Assembly: GCF_000143965.1 (NCBI RefSeq)
Contig: NC_014365.1
Location: 1,577,501 to 1,641,500 of the forward strand
From: Desulfarculus baarsii DSM 2075
GTDB lineage: Bacteria > Desulfobacterota > Desulfarculia > Desulfarculales > Desulfarculaceae
Length of the DNA stretch: 64,000 nt
Direction: 5' to 3'
Shown: in pieces, positions 17,126-25,082 of the stretch
Layout of the letters: the number at the start of each line of letters is the position of its first letter
Position numbering within the stretch: the first letter of the stretch is position 1
Position numbers and translations under genes: made by a program
The notes under the pieces: model-generated
Told to the model about the DNA's origin: nothing
What the model saw: the letters and a program-made list of their open reading frames with translations, nothing else
Database searches by the model: none

Positions 17126-17854
17126 ATGGAAGCCATTCCGGCCGTCGACTTGAAGGGCGGCCGTTGCGTGCGCCTGCGCCAGGGCCGCATGGACGATGAG
17201 ACTGTTTTTTCCGACGACCCGGTGGCCATGGCCAAACGCTGGGCCGACCTGGGGGCCCAGCGCCTGCACGTGGTCGATCTGGATGGCGCGGTGCAAGGCC
17301 GGCCGGCCAACGCGGCGGTGATCGCCGCCATCTGCCGGGCGCTGGAGATTCCGGTGCAACTGGGCGGCGGCGTGCGCGATCTGGCCGGTCTGACCGCCAC
17401 GTTGGAGCTGGGCGTGGACAGGGTGATCCTGGGCACGCTGGCCGCCCGCCAGCCCGAGGTGGCGCTGGAGGCGGTGGAGCGCTTTCCGGGGCGGGTGGTC
17501 ATCGGCATCGACGCCCGCGACGGCAAGGTGGCCGTCTCCGGCTGGCTGGAGACCAGCGAACTGGATTATCTGGAGGCGGCCAAGCGCTTTGACGCGCCCG
17601 GCGTGGCGGCCATCGTCTTCACCGACATCTCCCGCGATGGCATGCACTCCGGGCCCAACCTGGAATCGACAGCCCGTTTGTGCGCTCACGTCTCGCGGCC
17701 GGTGATCGCCGCCGGCGGCGTGCACGACATGGCCGACGTGCGGCGCATGCTGGCCATGGCCCCGCTGGGCCTGGCTGGCTTCATCACCGGCCGGGCCATC
17801 TACGAGGGCTCGCTGGATCTGGCCGAGGCCCTGGCCGCCTGCGCTGCCGCCTGA
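17126..17854 (+). CDS. hisA: Phosphoribosylformimino-AICAR-P isomerase
   Basis: Isomerase of the histidine pathway, converting ProFAR to PRFAR; 242 residues, a (beta-alpha)8 barrel. The N-terminal catalytic Asp region is MEAIPAVDLKGGRCVRLRQG; the phosphate-binding loops are visible as QLGGGVRD and IAAGGVHD, and the second catalytic Asp is in FTDISRDGM. ATG 17126 is chosen because the family begins with this strand, and GTGGAGA lies upstream; an in-frame start at 17054 would add an unrelated extension. It supplies the substrate of HisF/HisH, encoded on the other strand near 30 kb. Confidence 0.96.
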   Translation: MEAIPAVDLKGGRCVRLRQGRMDDETVFSDDPVAMAKRWADLGAQRLHVVDLDGAVQGRPANAAVIAAICRALEIPVQLGGGVRDLAGLTATLELGVDRVILGTLAARQPEVALEAVERFPGRVVIGIDARDGKVAVSGWLETSELDYLEAAKRFDAPGVAAIVFTDISRDGMHSGPNLESTARLCAHVSRPVIAAGGVHDMADVRRMLAMAPLGLAGFITGRAIYEGSLDLAEALAACAAA

Positions 17855-17868
17855 GGCCCGTCGGGCCT
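17854..17868. terminator. Short hairpin between convergent hisA and DUF3786 genes
   Basis: AGGCCC-GTC-GGGCCT is a perfect 6-bp inverted repeat exactly at the hisA stop, followed by ATTTG. It may act as a weak terminator; there is no real T tract. Confidence 0.3.
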
Positions 17869-18673
17869 ATTTGCCGTGAGTTCGGGCGATTTTTTCGAAC
17901 ATGATCACCAGGCCCGTGCAAAGGGTGTAGATCGAGTCGATGATCAGGTTCTGTTCGGCGCTGCGGTCAAAAAACAGGTTCAGCGACGACTCCATGCCTT
18001 CCTCGCTTTGCCAATAGCAGATGAGTAGCGGCAGTTTGGGCAGGGGATGGATGATCACGGCCAAGTCGGAGTTGAACTGATCCGGGGCCGGTCGGCCGTC
18101 GAAGATATCGATGATCAGCTCCATCAGGCCGGTGTATTCGTCCACCAGCTTTTTCAGCGGCTTTTCACAGCGCTGGCCAAACAACCGCCACCAATCCTCG
18201 CCGCCGTGCTTCAGATCGCGTAGCGGCAGCCACTCGCCCACCGGCTCGCGGCCGGCGCTGGAGAGCACGTAGTTGAGGATCGGCACGGCCAGCCAATAGT
18301 TGGTGTGGCATTGGCTGGCCACGAAGCCGGAATCTTCCACGTAGAAGTTTTTGCCCAAAACGCGCATGGTCAGCCGGCCGTCGGCGTATTGCCCGCCCAC
18401 GATCTCCGCCCGCTGGCCAAGATCAAGGCCGGCCGCTTTTTGTTGCAGAACCTTCATGGCGGCCAGATAGTCGTCGTCGGACGATTCGGCCTTGGCCCCG
18501 CGCACGCGGTGGCTTTCCAGGACGTCCTTGGCCAGATAGGGGCAGTCGGAGAGCTTTTTGTCGTGCTTCATGGCGGCCACGGCAAAGGCCAGACAGGTGG
18601 GCAGGCGGCATTCGCGGCAGTTGGTCTTGGGCAGAATCTTGTATATTTCCAGGTGATTGACAAGTTCGATCAT
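17867..18673 (-). CDS. DUF3786 protein with N-terminal 4Fe-4S motif
   Basis: A 268-residue cytoplasmic protein. Near residues 18-44 it carries C-x2-C-x4-C-x16-C (TNCRECRLPTC...DCPYL), the four-cysteine signature of the small Fe-S domain also found at the N-terminus of the corrinoid iron-sulphur protein large subunit of acetyl-CoA synthase. The rest matches the DUF3786 pattern common in anaerobes (WLPLRDLKHGGEDWW, LPLLICYWQSEEGMESSLNLFFD). Function unknown; a role in corrinoid or one-carbon metabolism is plausible from the cluster type only. AAAAGGAG precedes the ATG at 18673. Confidence 0.8.
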   Translation of the reverse strand: MIELVNHLEIYKILPKTNCRECRLPTCLAFAVAAMKHDKKLSDCPYLAKDVLESHRVRGAKAESSDDDYLAAMKVLQQKAAGLDLGQRAEIVGGQYADGRLTMRVLGKNFYVEDSGFVASQCHTNYWLAVPILNYVLSSAGREPVGEWLPLRDLKHGGEDWWRLFGQRCEKPLKKLVDEYTGLMELIIDIFDGRPAPDQFNSDLAVIIHPLPKLPLLICYWQSEEGMESSLNLFFDRSAEQNLIIDSIYTLCTGLVIMFEKIARTHGK

Positions 18674-18776
18674 TGGCGCTCCTTTTGGCTGATGGGCTAT
18701 TGTCTGGCCAGAGCGTAGCAAACCGGCCGGTCGCCCGCATCGCCCAAACGGGCCAAAATCGCGGTCTGACGCCTCG

Positions 18777-19568
18777 TTAGAGCATGGCCCGGCACAGGCC
18801 GCCGTCGATGGCCAACGACGCGCCGGTGATGTAGGCGGCCTGATTGGAGGCCAAGAAGGCGGCCAGGGCGCCGATTTCCTCGGGCCGGCCCACGCGCCGG
18901 GCCGGGATGCCTTCCAGCACGCCGGCCAGGATGTCCTCGGCGCTCTGACCGCTGGCCTGGCTGCGAGCCTGGAGGATATCCTGCACCCGTTGGGTGAGGA
19001 TCCAGCCCGGGCAGACGTTGTTGACGGTCACGCCAAAGGGCGCGACCTCGTCGGCCAGGCTCTTGGCCCAGCCCACCACCGCCGCCCGCACGGCGTTGCT
19101 GAGCATCAGCCCCGGCAGGGGCTGCTTGACGCTGATGCTGGTCAGGTTGATGACGCGGCCCCAGTTTTGCTCCAGCATCTTGGGCAGGACGGCCCTGGTC
19201 ATGGCCTGGGCCGAAAAGAGCGTCTTTTCCACAGCGGCCCGCCAGTGTTCCTGGTCGAAGTCGGCCCACTGGCCCGGCGGCGGTCCGCCGTTGTTGTTGA
19301 CCAGAATATCCACCGCGCCAAAGTGCTCCAGCGCCCAAAGGCCCGTTTCGTGGGCCGATTGCCCGTCGCCCAGGTCGGTGGCCCGCCACAGGGCTCGCAC
19401 GCCGTGTTGTTGGGCGATGCGCTCGGCGGCTTCTTCCAGTTGGCCCGCCGAGCGGGCGCAGATGGCCACGTGGCAGCCTTCGGCGGCCAGGGCCTGGGCC
19501 ACGGCTAGGCCAAGCCCCCGGCTGGCCCCGCCGATCAACGCGGTTCTGTCTTTTATGCCAAGGTCCAT
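18777..19568 (-). CDS. SDR-family oxidoreductase with non-canonical active site
   Basis: A 263-residue short-chain dehydrogenase/reductase fold. The cofactor loop is GGASRGLGLAVA and the NNNGG motif is present (LVNNNGGPPPG), followed by the active-site Ser region (NLTSISVKQ). Where classical SDRs have YxxxK, this protein has SNAVR, so both the catalytic Tyr and Lys are replaced. The C-terminal VCPGWILT and TGASLAIDGG are normal. It may still bind NAD(P) but is unlikely to use the usual mechanism. It starts 1 nt after the ABC gene at 19570 ends and closes a four-gene unit. Confidence 0.88.
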   Translation of the reverse strand: MDLGIKDRTALIGGASRGLGLAVAQALAAEGCHVAICARSAGQLEEAAERIAQQHGVRALWRATDLGDGQSAHETGLWALEHFGAVDILVNNNGGPPPGQWADFDQEHWRAAVEKTLFSAQAMTRAVLPKMLEQNWGRVINLTSISVKQPLPGLMLSNAVRAAVVGWAKSLADEVAPFGVTVNNVCPGWILTQRVQDILQARSQASGQSAEDILAGVLEGIPARRVGRPEEIGALAAFLASNQAAYITGASLAIDGGLCRAML

Positions 19569-19569
19569 C

Positions 19570-21693
19570 TCACGCGCCCCCTTTCGCTTTGATTTCCTCC
19601 AGGCGCGCCAAGCGGGCGTAGAGCCCGCCGGCGGCGGCCAATTGCTCGTGGGTTCCCTGTTCGACGACGCGGCCCCGCTGCATGACCAGGATGTTGTCGG
19701 CGTGGCGCACGGTCGAGAGCCGGTGGGCCACCACCAGGCTGGTGCGCCCGGCCATGATCCGTGGCAGGGCCTGCTGGATCAGCCGCTCGGAGGCCGGGTC
19801 CACCGAGCTGGTGGCCTCGTCCAGCACCAGCACCCGGGGCTGGCCGGCCAGGGCCCGGGCCAGCGAGAGCAACTGACGCTGGCCGGCGCTGAGCTGGCGG
19901 CCGCCCTCGCCCAGGATGGTTCGCGCGCCGTCGGGCAGTTCGTCGACGAAGGTGGCCGCGCCGCTGATCTCCAGGGCTTGGCGCAGTTCGGCCGGGCCGA
20001 CGTCCTCGCGGCCCATGATAACATTGTCGGCGATGCTGCCCGAGAGGATGATCACCTCCTGGGGGGCCATGGCCACGCGCCTGGCGATGTCGCGGCGGCT
20101 CATGCGCCGCAGATCCACGCCGTCGATCTCCACCGCGCCGCTTTGCGGGTCGTAAAAGCGCATCAGCAGCGCCGTCAGGCTGGTTTTGCCCGCGCCGGTG
20201 GGGCCGACCACGGCCCAGCTTTGGCCGGCGGGGATGACGAAATCGACGTTTTTGACCACCGGCCGGGCCGGATCGTAGCCAAAGCTCACGTCGCGGAAAC
20301 GCGCCTCCCCCGGCCCCGGCGCTTCGGATAGCTGCTGGGCGGGCTCGGGCAGGGCGTCGTCGTCGTCCAAAAGCATGAAGATGCGCTCGCCGCTGGCCAT
20401 GGCCGCTTGCAGGATGTTGTATTTCTCGGCCAGGTCGCGCACCGGCCGGAAAAACATCTGCATGTAGCTGAGAAAGGCCACCAGCGCGCCCAGGCTGAGG
20501 CGATCCTGGATCACCTGGCCGCCGCCGTGCCAGAGGATCAAGGCCACGGCCAGGCTGGAGAAAAGCTCGGCCAGGGGCATGAAAACGGCAAAGACCTTGA
20601 TCTGGCGCATGCCGGCCTGAAAATATTGCTCGTTGAGCCGCTGGAAGCGCCGCGCGCCGGCCGCCTCGGCGCCCAGCAGCTTGACCACGGCCAGGCCGCC
20701 CATGGTCTCGCTCAGCCACGAGTTGATGCGGCCCAGATGCCCCTGCAACTGGCGAAAGGCCTCGCGGGCCTGGCGGGCGAAAATCCAGGCCATGATGGCG
20801 ATCAGCGGCGTCAACGCCAGACAGACCAGGGCCAGGCTCACATCCAGGAAAAACAACGTGGCCATGATGCCCACCAGCAAAAACATGTCCTGGATCAGCG
20901 AGACCAGGGTCGAGCGGAACATCTCGTTGATGTTTTGCACGTCGTTGGTCAGGCGGGTGACCAGCTTGCCCAGGGGGTTGCGCGAAAAAAAGGCGCTGGA
21001 GCGGCCCAGGACGTGGGCGTAGAGCTCCTGGCGCAGGTCGAAGGTCATGATCTGGCCGGCCCGCTCCAAGAGCATCGACTGGACATACTCCACCACCAGC
21101 CCGCCCAGGGCCAGGCCGGCGAACAGCGCGCCCAGCAGGATCAGGCCGTGGGCGTCGGGACCGCGCAGCTGCTTCAGTTCGGCCTCGGGCAGTTTGGTCA
21201 GATCGGCGGCGCGGATCAGCCAGACGTCTTGGCCGCGCGCGAAAAGCTCCGGCCGGGCGCGGGCGGCTTGCTCGGCGTGGGGCCCGGCGGCGGCGATGTA
21301 ATAGGGTTCGGCGCCGATGACGCCGGCGGCGCGCAGGCGGGCGCTCTGCCTGGGGTCCAACTCGCGCAGGGCGGCCTCGGCGACGAAACTCTCTCCGCCC
21401 GCGTCAAGCAAGCCCAGCGCGTTCAGGGCGGCCATGTCCGGGGCCAGGTCCGGCGCGGCTTTTTCGGGCCGCACGGCCAAGGCCTGGCGCACGATATGGC
21501 CGTCGATGGCCGTTTTGGTGACGTAGGGCAGGGCCAGGTTCAGGGCGGTGCCGATCAGCACCAACACCGCCGCCCCGACGATCAAGCCCTTGGCCGGCCG
21601 CAGATAGGCGATCAAGCGGCCCAGTAGGCGCATATTGTAGGGACGGCCAAGCTGGCCTTCTTCCATGTAGCCGAAATCGGCCGGCGGCGCCAT
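19570..21693 (-). CDS. ABC exporter half, canonical ATP site, with large extracytoplasmic insertion
   Basis: A 707-residue fused membrane and ATP-binding half-exporter (type IV). Residues about 25-370 contain six membrane helices, with an inserted soluble segment of about 100 residues (roughly 75-180) between the first two. The ATPase domain has Walker A GPTGAGKTS, Walker B VLVLDEATSSVD with the catalytic Glu, and H-loop VVAHRLSTV. The signature is LSAGQ instead of LSGGQ. With the neighbouring gene, which has a degenerate Walker B, it forms a heterodimeric exporter with one active and one degenerate site. GGAGGG precedes the start, 1 nt after the previous stop. Cargo unknown. Confidence 0.92.
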   Translation of the reverse strand: MAPPADFGYMEEGQLGRPYNMRLLGRLIAYLRPAKGLIVGAAVLVLIGTALNLALPYVTKTAIDGHIVRQALAVRPEKAAPDLAPDMAALNALGLLDAGGESFVAEAALRELDPRQSARLRAAGVIGAEPYYIAAAGPHAEQAARARPELFARGQDVWLIRAADLTKLPEAELKQLRGPDAHGLILLGALFAGLALGGLVVEYVQSMLLERAGQIMTFDLRQELYAHVLGRSSAFFSRNPLGKLVTRLTNDVQNINEMFRSTLVSLIQDMFLLVGIMATLFFLDVSLALVCLALTPLIAIMAWIFARQAREAFRQLQGHLGRINSWLSETMGGLAVVKLLGAEAAGARRFQRLNEQYFQAGMRQIKVFAVFMPLAELFSSLAVALILWHGGGQVIQDRLSLGALVAFLSYMQMFFRPVRDLAEKYNILQAAMASGERIFMLLDDDDALPEPAQQLSEAPGPGEARFRDVSFGYDPARPVVKNVDFVIPAGQSWAVVGPTGAGKTSLTALLMRFYDPQSGAVEIDGVDLRRMSRRDIARRVAMAPQEVIILSGSIADNVIMGREDVGPAELRQALEISGAATFVDELPDGARTILGEGGRQLSAGQRQLLSLARALAGQPRVLVLDEATSSVDPASERLIQQALPRIMAGRTSLVVAHRLSTVRHADNILVMQRGRVVEQGTHEQLAAAGGLYARLARLEEIKAKGGA

Positions 21694-21694
21694 G

Positions 21695-23443
21695 CTAACC
21701 CTCCAACTCGGCCAGCAGGGCCTGTTCGGCGAAAAGGCTCTGGTAGAGCCCGCCGGCCGCCACCAGCGTGGCGTGGTCGCCGCTTTCGACCACCCGGCCG
21801 TGGTCCATCACGAAGATGCGCGCGGCAAAGGCCACCGAGGCCAGGCGGTGGCTGACCAGGAGCGTGGTTTTGCCGCGGCGCAGTTCGGCCAGGTTGGCCA
21901 GGATGCGCCGCTCGGTGGCGGTGTCCACCGCCGAGAGGGGGTCGTCGAGCAACAGCGCCGGCGGGTCGATGAGCAATATCCTGGCCAGGGCCAAGCGCTG
22001 GCGCTGGCCGCCGCTGAGGGTGTGGCCGCGCTCGCCCAGCTCGCTCTCCAGGCCCTGGGGCAGGGCGCGGATATCCTCGGCCAGATCGGCGGCGCGCAGG
22101 GCGGCCCACAGTTCGTCGTCGCTGGCCTGGGGCCGGCCCAGGGCCAGGTTTTCGCGCACCGAGGTGGAGAAAACAAAGGCCTCCTGGGGCGAGAGCGACA
22201 CGCGGGAGCGCAGTTCGTCCTGGGCCAGGGCGCGCACGTCGCGGCCCTGGATCAGCGCCGCGCCCGGCGGCGGATCGTAAAGCCGGGTCAACAGGCGCAA
22301 CACCGTGGATTTGCCGCAGCCCACCGGCCCGACCAGGGCCGTGGCCCGGCCGGCCTCGACAAAAAGGCTGGCCCGATCCAGGGCCGGGTTGGCCGCGCCG
22401 GGGTAGCGGAAGCTCAGGTCGCGGATTTCCAGATCCAGCGGCGTGGCCGGATCCAGGGCCTCGGGCTGGGCCGGATCGCTCACCGCCGGCCGGGCGGTGA
22501 TGATTTCGCTGACCCGCTGCATGGAGGCCCGGCCTCGTTGCATCAGGCTGATCACCCAGCCCAGGGCCATCATCGGCCAGGTCAGCAGGCCCAGATAGGC
22601 CGTGAAGGCCACGAAATCGCCGGCGGTGATCTGGCCAAAGACCGCCAGCGGGCCGCCCGCGCCGATGACCACGGCCAGGCTCAGGCTGGTGAAAAACGAC
22701 GACAGCGGAAACAATACGGCCATCAGCCGGGCCAGGCGCATGTTTTGGGCAAAGTACTCCCGGCCGGCCTGGGCCATGCGTTGCTCCTCGCGCCGGGCCA
22801 GGGCAAAGGCCTTGACCAGGCCGATGGCCGACAGAGCCTCGCGGGTCTGTTCGGTCATGCGGGCGAAGGACTCCTGCACGGCCATGAAGCCGCCGTGCAT
22901 CTGGCGGCCGACCATGCGGCCGGCGATGGCGATCAGGGGCATGGGGATCAGGGCCAGGATGGTCAGGGTGGGGCTGAGGTAGAGCATGAAGCCGATGGCC
23001 GCCGCGCCCATGATCGCCCCGTCCACCGCCGCCACCAGGCCCATGCCCAGCGACATGCGGATATTGTTGAGGTCGTTGGTGGCCCGGGCCATGATTTCGC
23101 CGGGCGGCTGGTCGTCCAGGTAGCCCAGGTGCATTTGCTGGACGTGTTCGAAGATGCGCTGGCGAATGGCGGTCTCGACGCGGCGGGCAAAGCCGAACAG
23201 CAGCGGCCGCCACAACAGGCGCAGCAGCGAGATGGCCGCCGCCAGGCCCAGCACCGCCGCCGCCAGCCAGGCCAGCGAGCTTTGCGTGGCCTGGCCCAGG
23301 GTCAGTTGATCGACCGCGCTTTTGATCAGGCGCGGCGTCCAGAGTTGCAGGACATCCACCGCCAACAGGGCCGCGAAGCCCACGATCAGGCCCCAGGCGT
23401 GGCGCTTGGCCAGGCTGGCCACGATTTGGTTGGCCGATTGCAA
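21695..23443 (-). CDS. ABC exporter half with degenerate ATP site
   Basis: A 582-residue half-exporter: six membrane helices in residues about 15-310, then the ATPase domain. Walker A is GPVGCGKST and the signature is a proper LSGGQRQRLALAR, but Walker B reads ALLLDDPLSAVD, with Asp replacing the catalytic Glu. This is typical of the degenerate partner in heterodimers such as TM287/288, BmrCD or TmrAB. Its Walker motifs pair with the altered LSAGQ signature of the other half, so both changes fall in the same composite site. It begins 6 nt after the thioredoxin-like gene stops. Confidence 0.92.
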   Translation of the reverse strand: MQSANQIVASLAKRHAWGLIVGFAALLAVDVLQLWTPRLIKSAVDQLTLGQATQSSLAWLAAAVLGLAAAISLLRLLWRPLLFGFARRVETAIRQRIFEHVQQMHLGYLDDQPPGEIMARATNDLNNIRMSLGMGLVAAVDGAIMGAAAIGFMLYLSPTLTILALIPMPLIAIAGRMVGRQMHGGFMAVQESFARMTEQTREALSAIGLVKAFALARREEQRMAQAGREYFAQNMRLARLMAVLFPLSSFFTSLSLAVVIGAGGPLAVFGQITAGDFVAFTAYLGLLTWPMMALGWVISLMQRGRASMQRVSEIITARPAVSDPAQPEALDPATPLDLEIRDLSFRYPGAANPALDRASLFVEAGRATALVGPVGCGKSTVLRLLTRLYDPPPGAALIQGRDVRALAQDELRSRVSLSPQEAFVFSTSVRENLALGRPQASDDELWAALRAADLAEDIRALPQGLESELGERGHTLSGGQRQRLALARILLIDPPALLLDDPLSAVDTATERRILANLAELRRGKTTLLVSHRLASVAFAARIFVMDHGRVVESGDHATLVAAGGLYQSLFAEQALLAELEG

Positions 23444-23449
23444 AACGGC

Positions 23450-24892
23450 TCAGAAACCTCCCCACGGGCTGTCGTCGCCGGGGGCCATGCCCGAGCGGCG
23501 CTGACGGCCGCCCGATGTTTGGCTGGCGGCCCGGCCGTCGCAGATGGCTTCATCGATGATGAAGACACCCGAGCGCTCCAGTTCCTGGCGCTCCGGCCCG
23601 GCCAGCAGGCTGACCCACATGGCCCCGTCGCCGCCGGCCACCTGGGCCGGCAGTTGGTCGCAGCCGATAAACATTATATAATAGCCGGGATTGTCGGCCT
23701 CGACCAACTGCACCAGGCGGCTTTCGGCCCGTGGCGTGGCGGAGCGGCCCTGGGCCGCGCCGGCGAAATCCAGTCCCAGAGCCAGGCCGCGTTTCAGGTC
23801 GTCCTGGCTGAAATCGGCCTCGACGTGGACGAACAGACCGCTGCGCCCCTGGTGCACGGTGGGGCCGGTCAGCCAGGCCCCGCGCAGGCGATCCTGGCCG
23901 GCCCAGCGCCATTTGCCCACCATGCCCGTCTTGCGCGGGCCGCCGCCGCCAAAGTCCATCTTGGCTTCCTCGAACTGGCTGGGCGAGCCGGCCGCGCCGG
24001 TCTGGCATTCGTCGGAGATCCAGAAATCCTCGCTGCGTTCGATGACCTTCTGCCCCGGCCCCAGCAAGAAAATTTGGCTGCGATAGGCCCCGCGACCGGT
24101 CATGGGCGGCATTTGGCCACAGGTCAGGAACAGGATGAAATGCTTGCGCCAGGCCTCGTCGACGCGCTGGTACTTGGTGACCGGCGGGCCCTGTGGCCTG
24201 GTCGAACCGTCGGGAGCAATGGTTTCTGGCGTCATGGTGATGCCAAGCCACAGGCCCTGTTTGGTGTAGAGGTCGGAGACATCGACCACGGTGTGGACAA
24301 ACAGGCCCAGTTGACCCTGAAAAAGCATGTTGGGCGTGACCCAGACGCGGTTGAAACGATTGGCCCCGTTGGCCCGCAGTTCGACCTTGGCCGCCGGTGG
24401 AGCCGGGGCGGCCCCCTCGCGCAGGTAGGGTTTGATCACGCCGATCAGGCGTTCCTTGCTCACGGGGCCTTCGAAGCGGGCGGCCACGCGGCCTTCGGGA
24501 TCGATGATGACGGTGGTGGGCAGGGCGGTGACGCCGGCGATGCGCTTGGCCTCGGCGGCGTTGCCCAGCACCACGGGGAAGTTGAGCCGATTGCGCGCGG
24601 CGTAGGGCCCCACGGCCTCCAGGCCTCCGCTGTCGACGCTGTAGCCGACGATGGAAAGCCCGGCGTGGCCATAGGCGCTTTGCAACTGACGCAGCTTGGG
24701 CATGGCCTGGGTGCAGGGGCCGCACCAGGTGGCGAAAAAGTCCAGCAGCACGACCCGCCCCCGGAACTGGGACAGGCTGAGGGCCTGGCCCTCCAGGGTG
24801 GGCCGGTTGAAGTCCATGGACCAGGACGGTTGGGCGCCCAGGGCGCACAAGGCAATCAAGGCGGCGGCCAACCAGATGCGCGGTGTTTTCAT
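23450..24892 (-). CDS. Exported TlpA-like thioredoxin with duplicated C-terminal domain
   Basis: A 480-residue periplasmic protein. A signal peptide (residues 1-25) is followed by a TlpA/ResA-type thioredoxin domain (about 27-158) with the redox motif WCGPC at 56-60 and cis-Pro in TALPTTV. The remaining 300 residues contain two copies of a domain I do not recognise (about 183-296 and 339-451). Both share (L/S)GLFVH...D, a central Cys (258 and 411), an LxGP...ERS stretch and an end DE-C or DEAIC (Cys 296 and 451). The paired cysteines may form disulphides that the thioredoxin domain handles. It is first in the unit with the exporter and SDR genes. Confidence 0.85.
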   Translation of the reverse strand: MKTPRIWLAAALIALCALGAQPSWSMDFNRPTLEGQALSLSQFRGRVVLLDFFATWCGPCTQAMPKLRQLQSAYGHAGLSIVGYSVDSGGLEAVGPYAARNRLNFPVVLGNAAEAKRIAGVTALPTTVIIDPEGRVAARFEGPVSKERLIGVIKPYLREGAAPAPPAAKVELRANGANRFNRVWVTPNMLFQGQLGLFVHTVVDVSDLYTKQGLWLGITMTPETIAPDGSTRPQGPPVTKYQRVDEAWRKHFILFLTCGQMPPMTGRGAYRSQIFLLGPGQKVIERSEDFWISDECQTGAAGSPSQFEEAKMDFGGGGPRKTGMVGKWRWAGQDRLRGAWLTGPTVHQGRSGLFVHVEADFSQDDLKRGLALGLDFAGAAQGRSATPRAESRLVQLVEADNPGYYIMFIGCDQLPAQVAGGDGAMWVSLLAGPERQELERSGVFIIDEAICDGRAASQTSGGRQRRSGMAPGDDSPWGGF

Positions 24893-25014
24893 GCGGGGGC
24901 TCCCGATGCTCGCGGCCCGCGGGCGCGCCGCGGGGCTGGTGTCGATGTCTACATCGGCGATAGTTTAACCGCAGCGCCCCGGTTCATCCAGGCCAGATTG
25001 CGCCCCGTGGCAAG

Positions 25015-25043
25015 TTGACACTGCCCTGGCCAGTCGGTACACT
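25015..25043 (+). promoter_or_regulatory. Predicted sigma-70 promoter of the RNase gene
   Basis: A perfect TTGACA (25015-25020) and TACACT (25038-25043) are 17 nt apart, giving a leader of about 33 nt before the ATG at 25083. Confidence 0.65.
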
Positions 25044-25082
25044 GAATGACCTCTTAACCCGCCGCGGAAGTGATAGCCCAAT

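Noticed and set aside
21692-25018. A 1108-codon open frame on the plus strand across the ABC exporter and thioredoxin-like genes
   Set aside because: It is antisense to three well-supported genes, has Gln/His/Gly-rich sequence with no domain, and long antisense frames are expected in GC-rich DNA.
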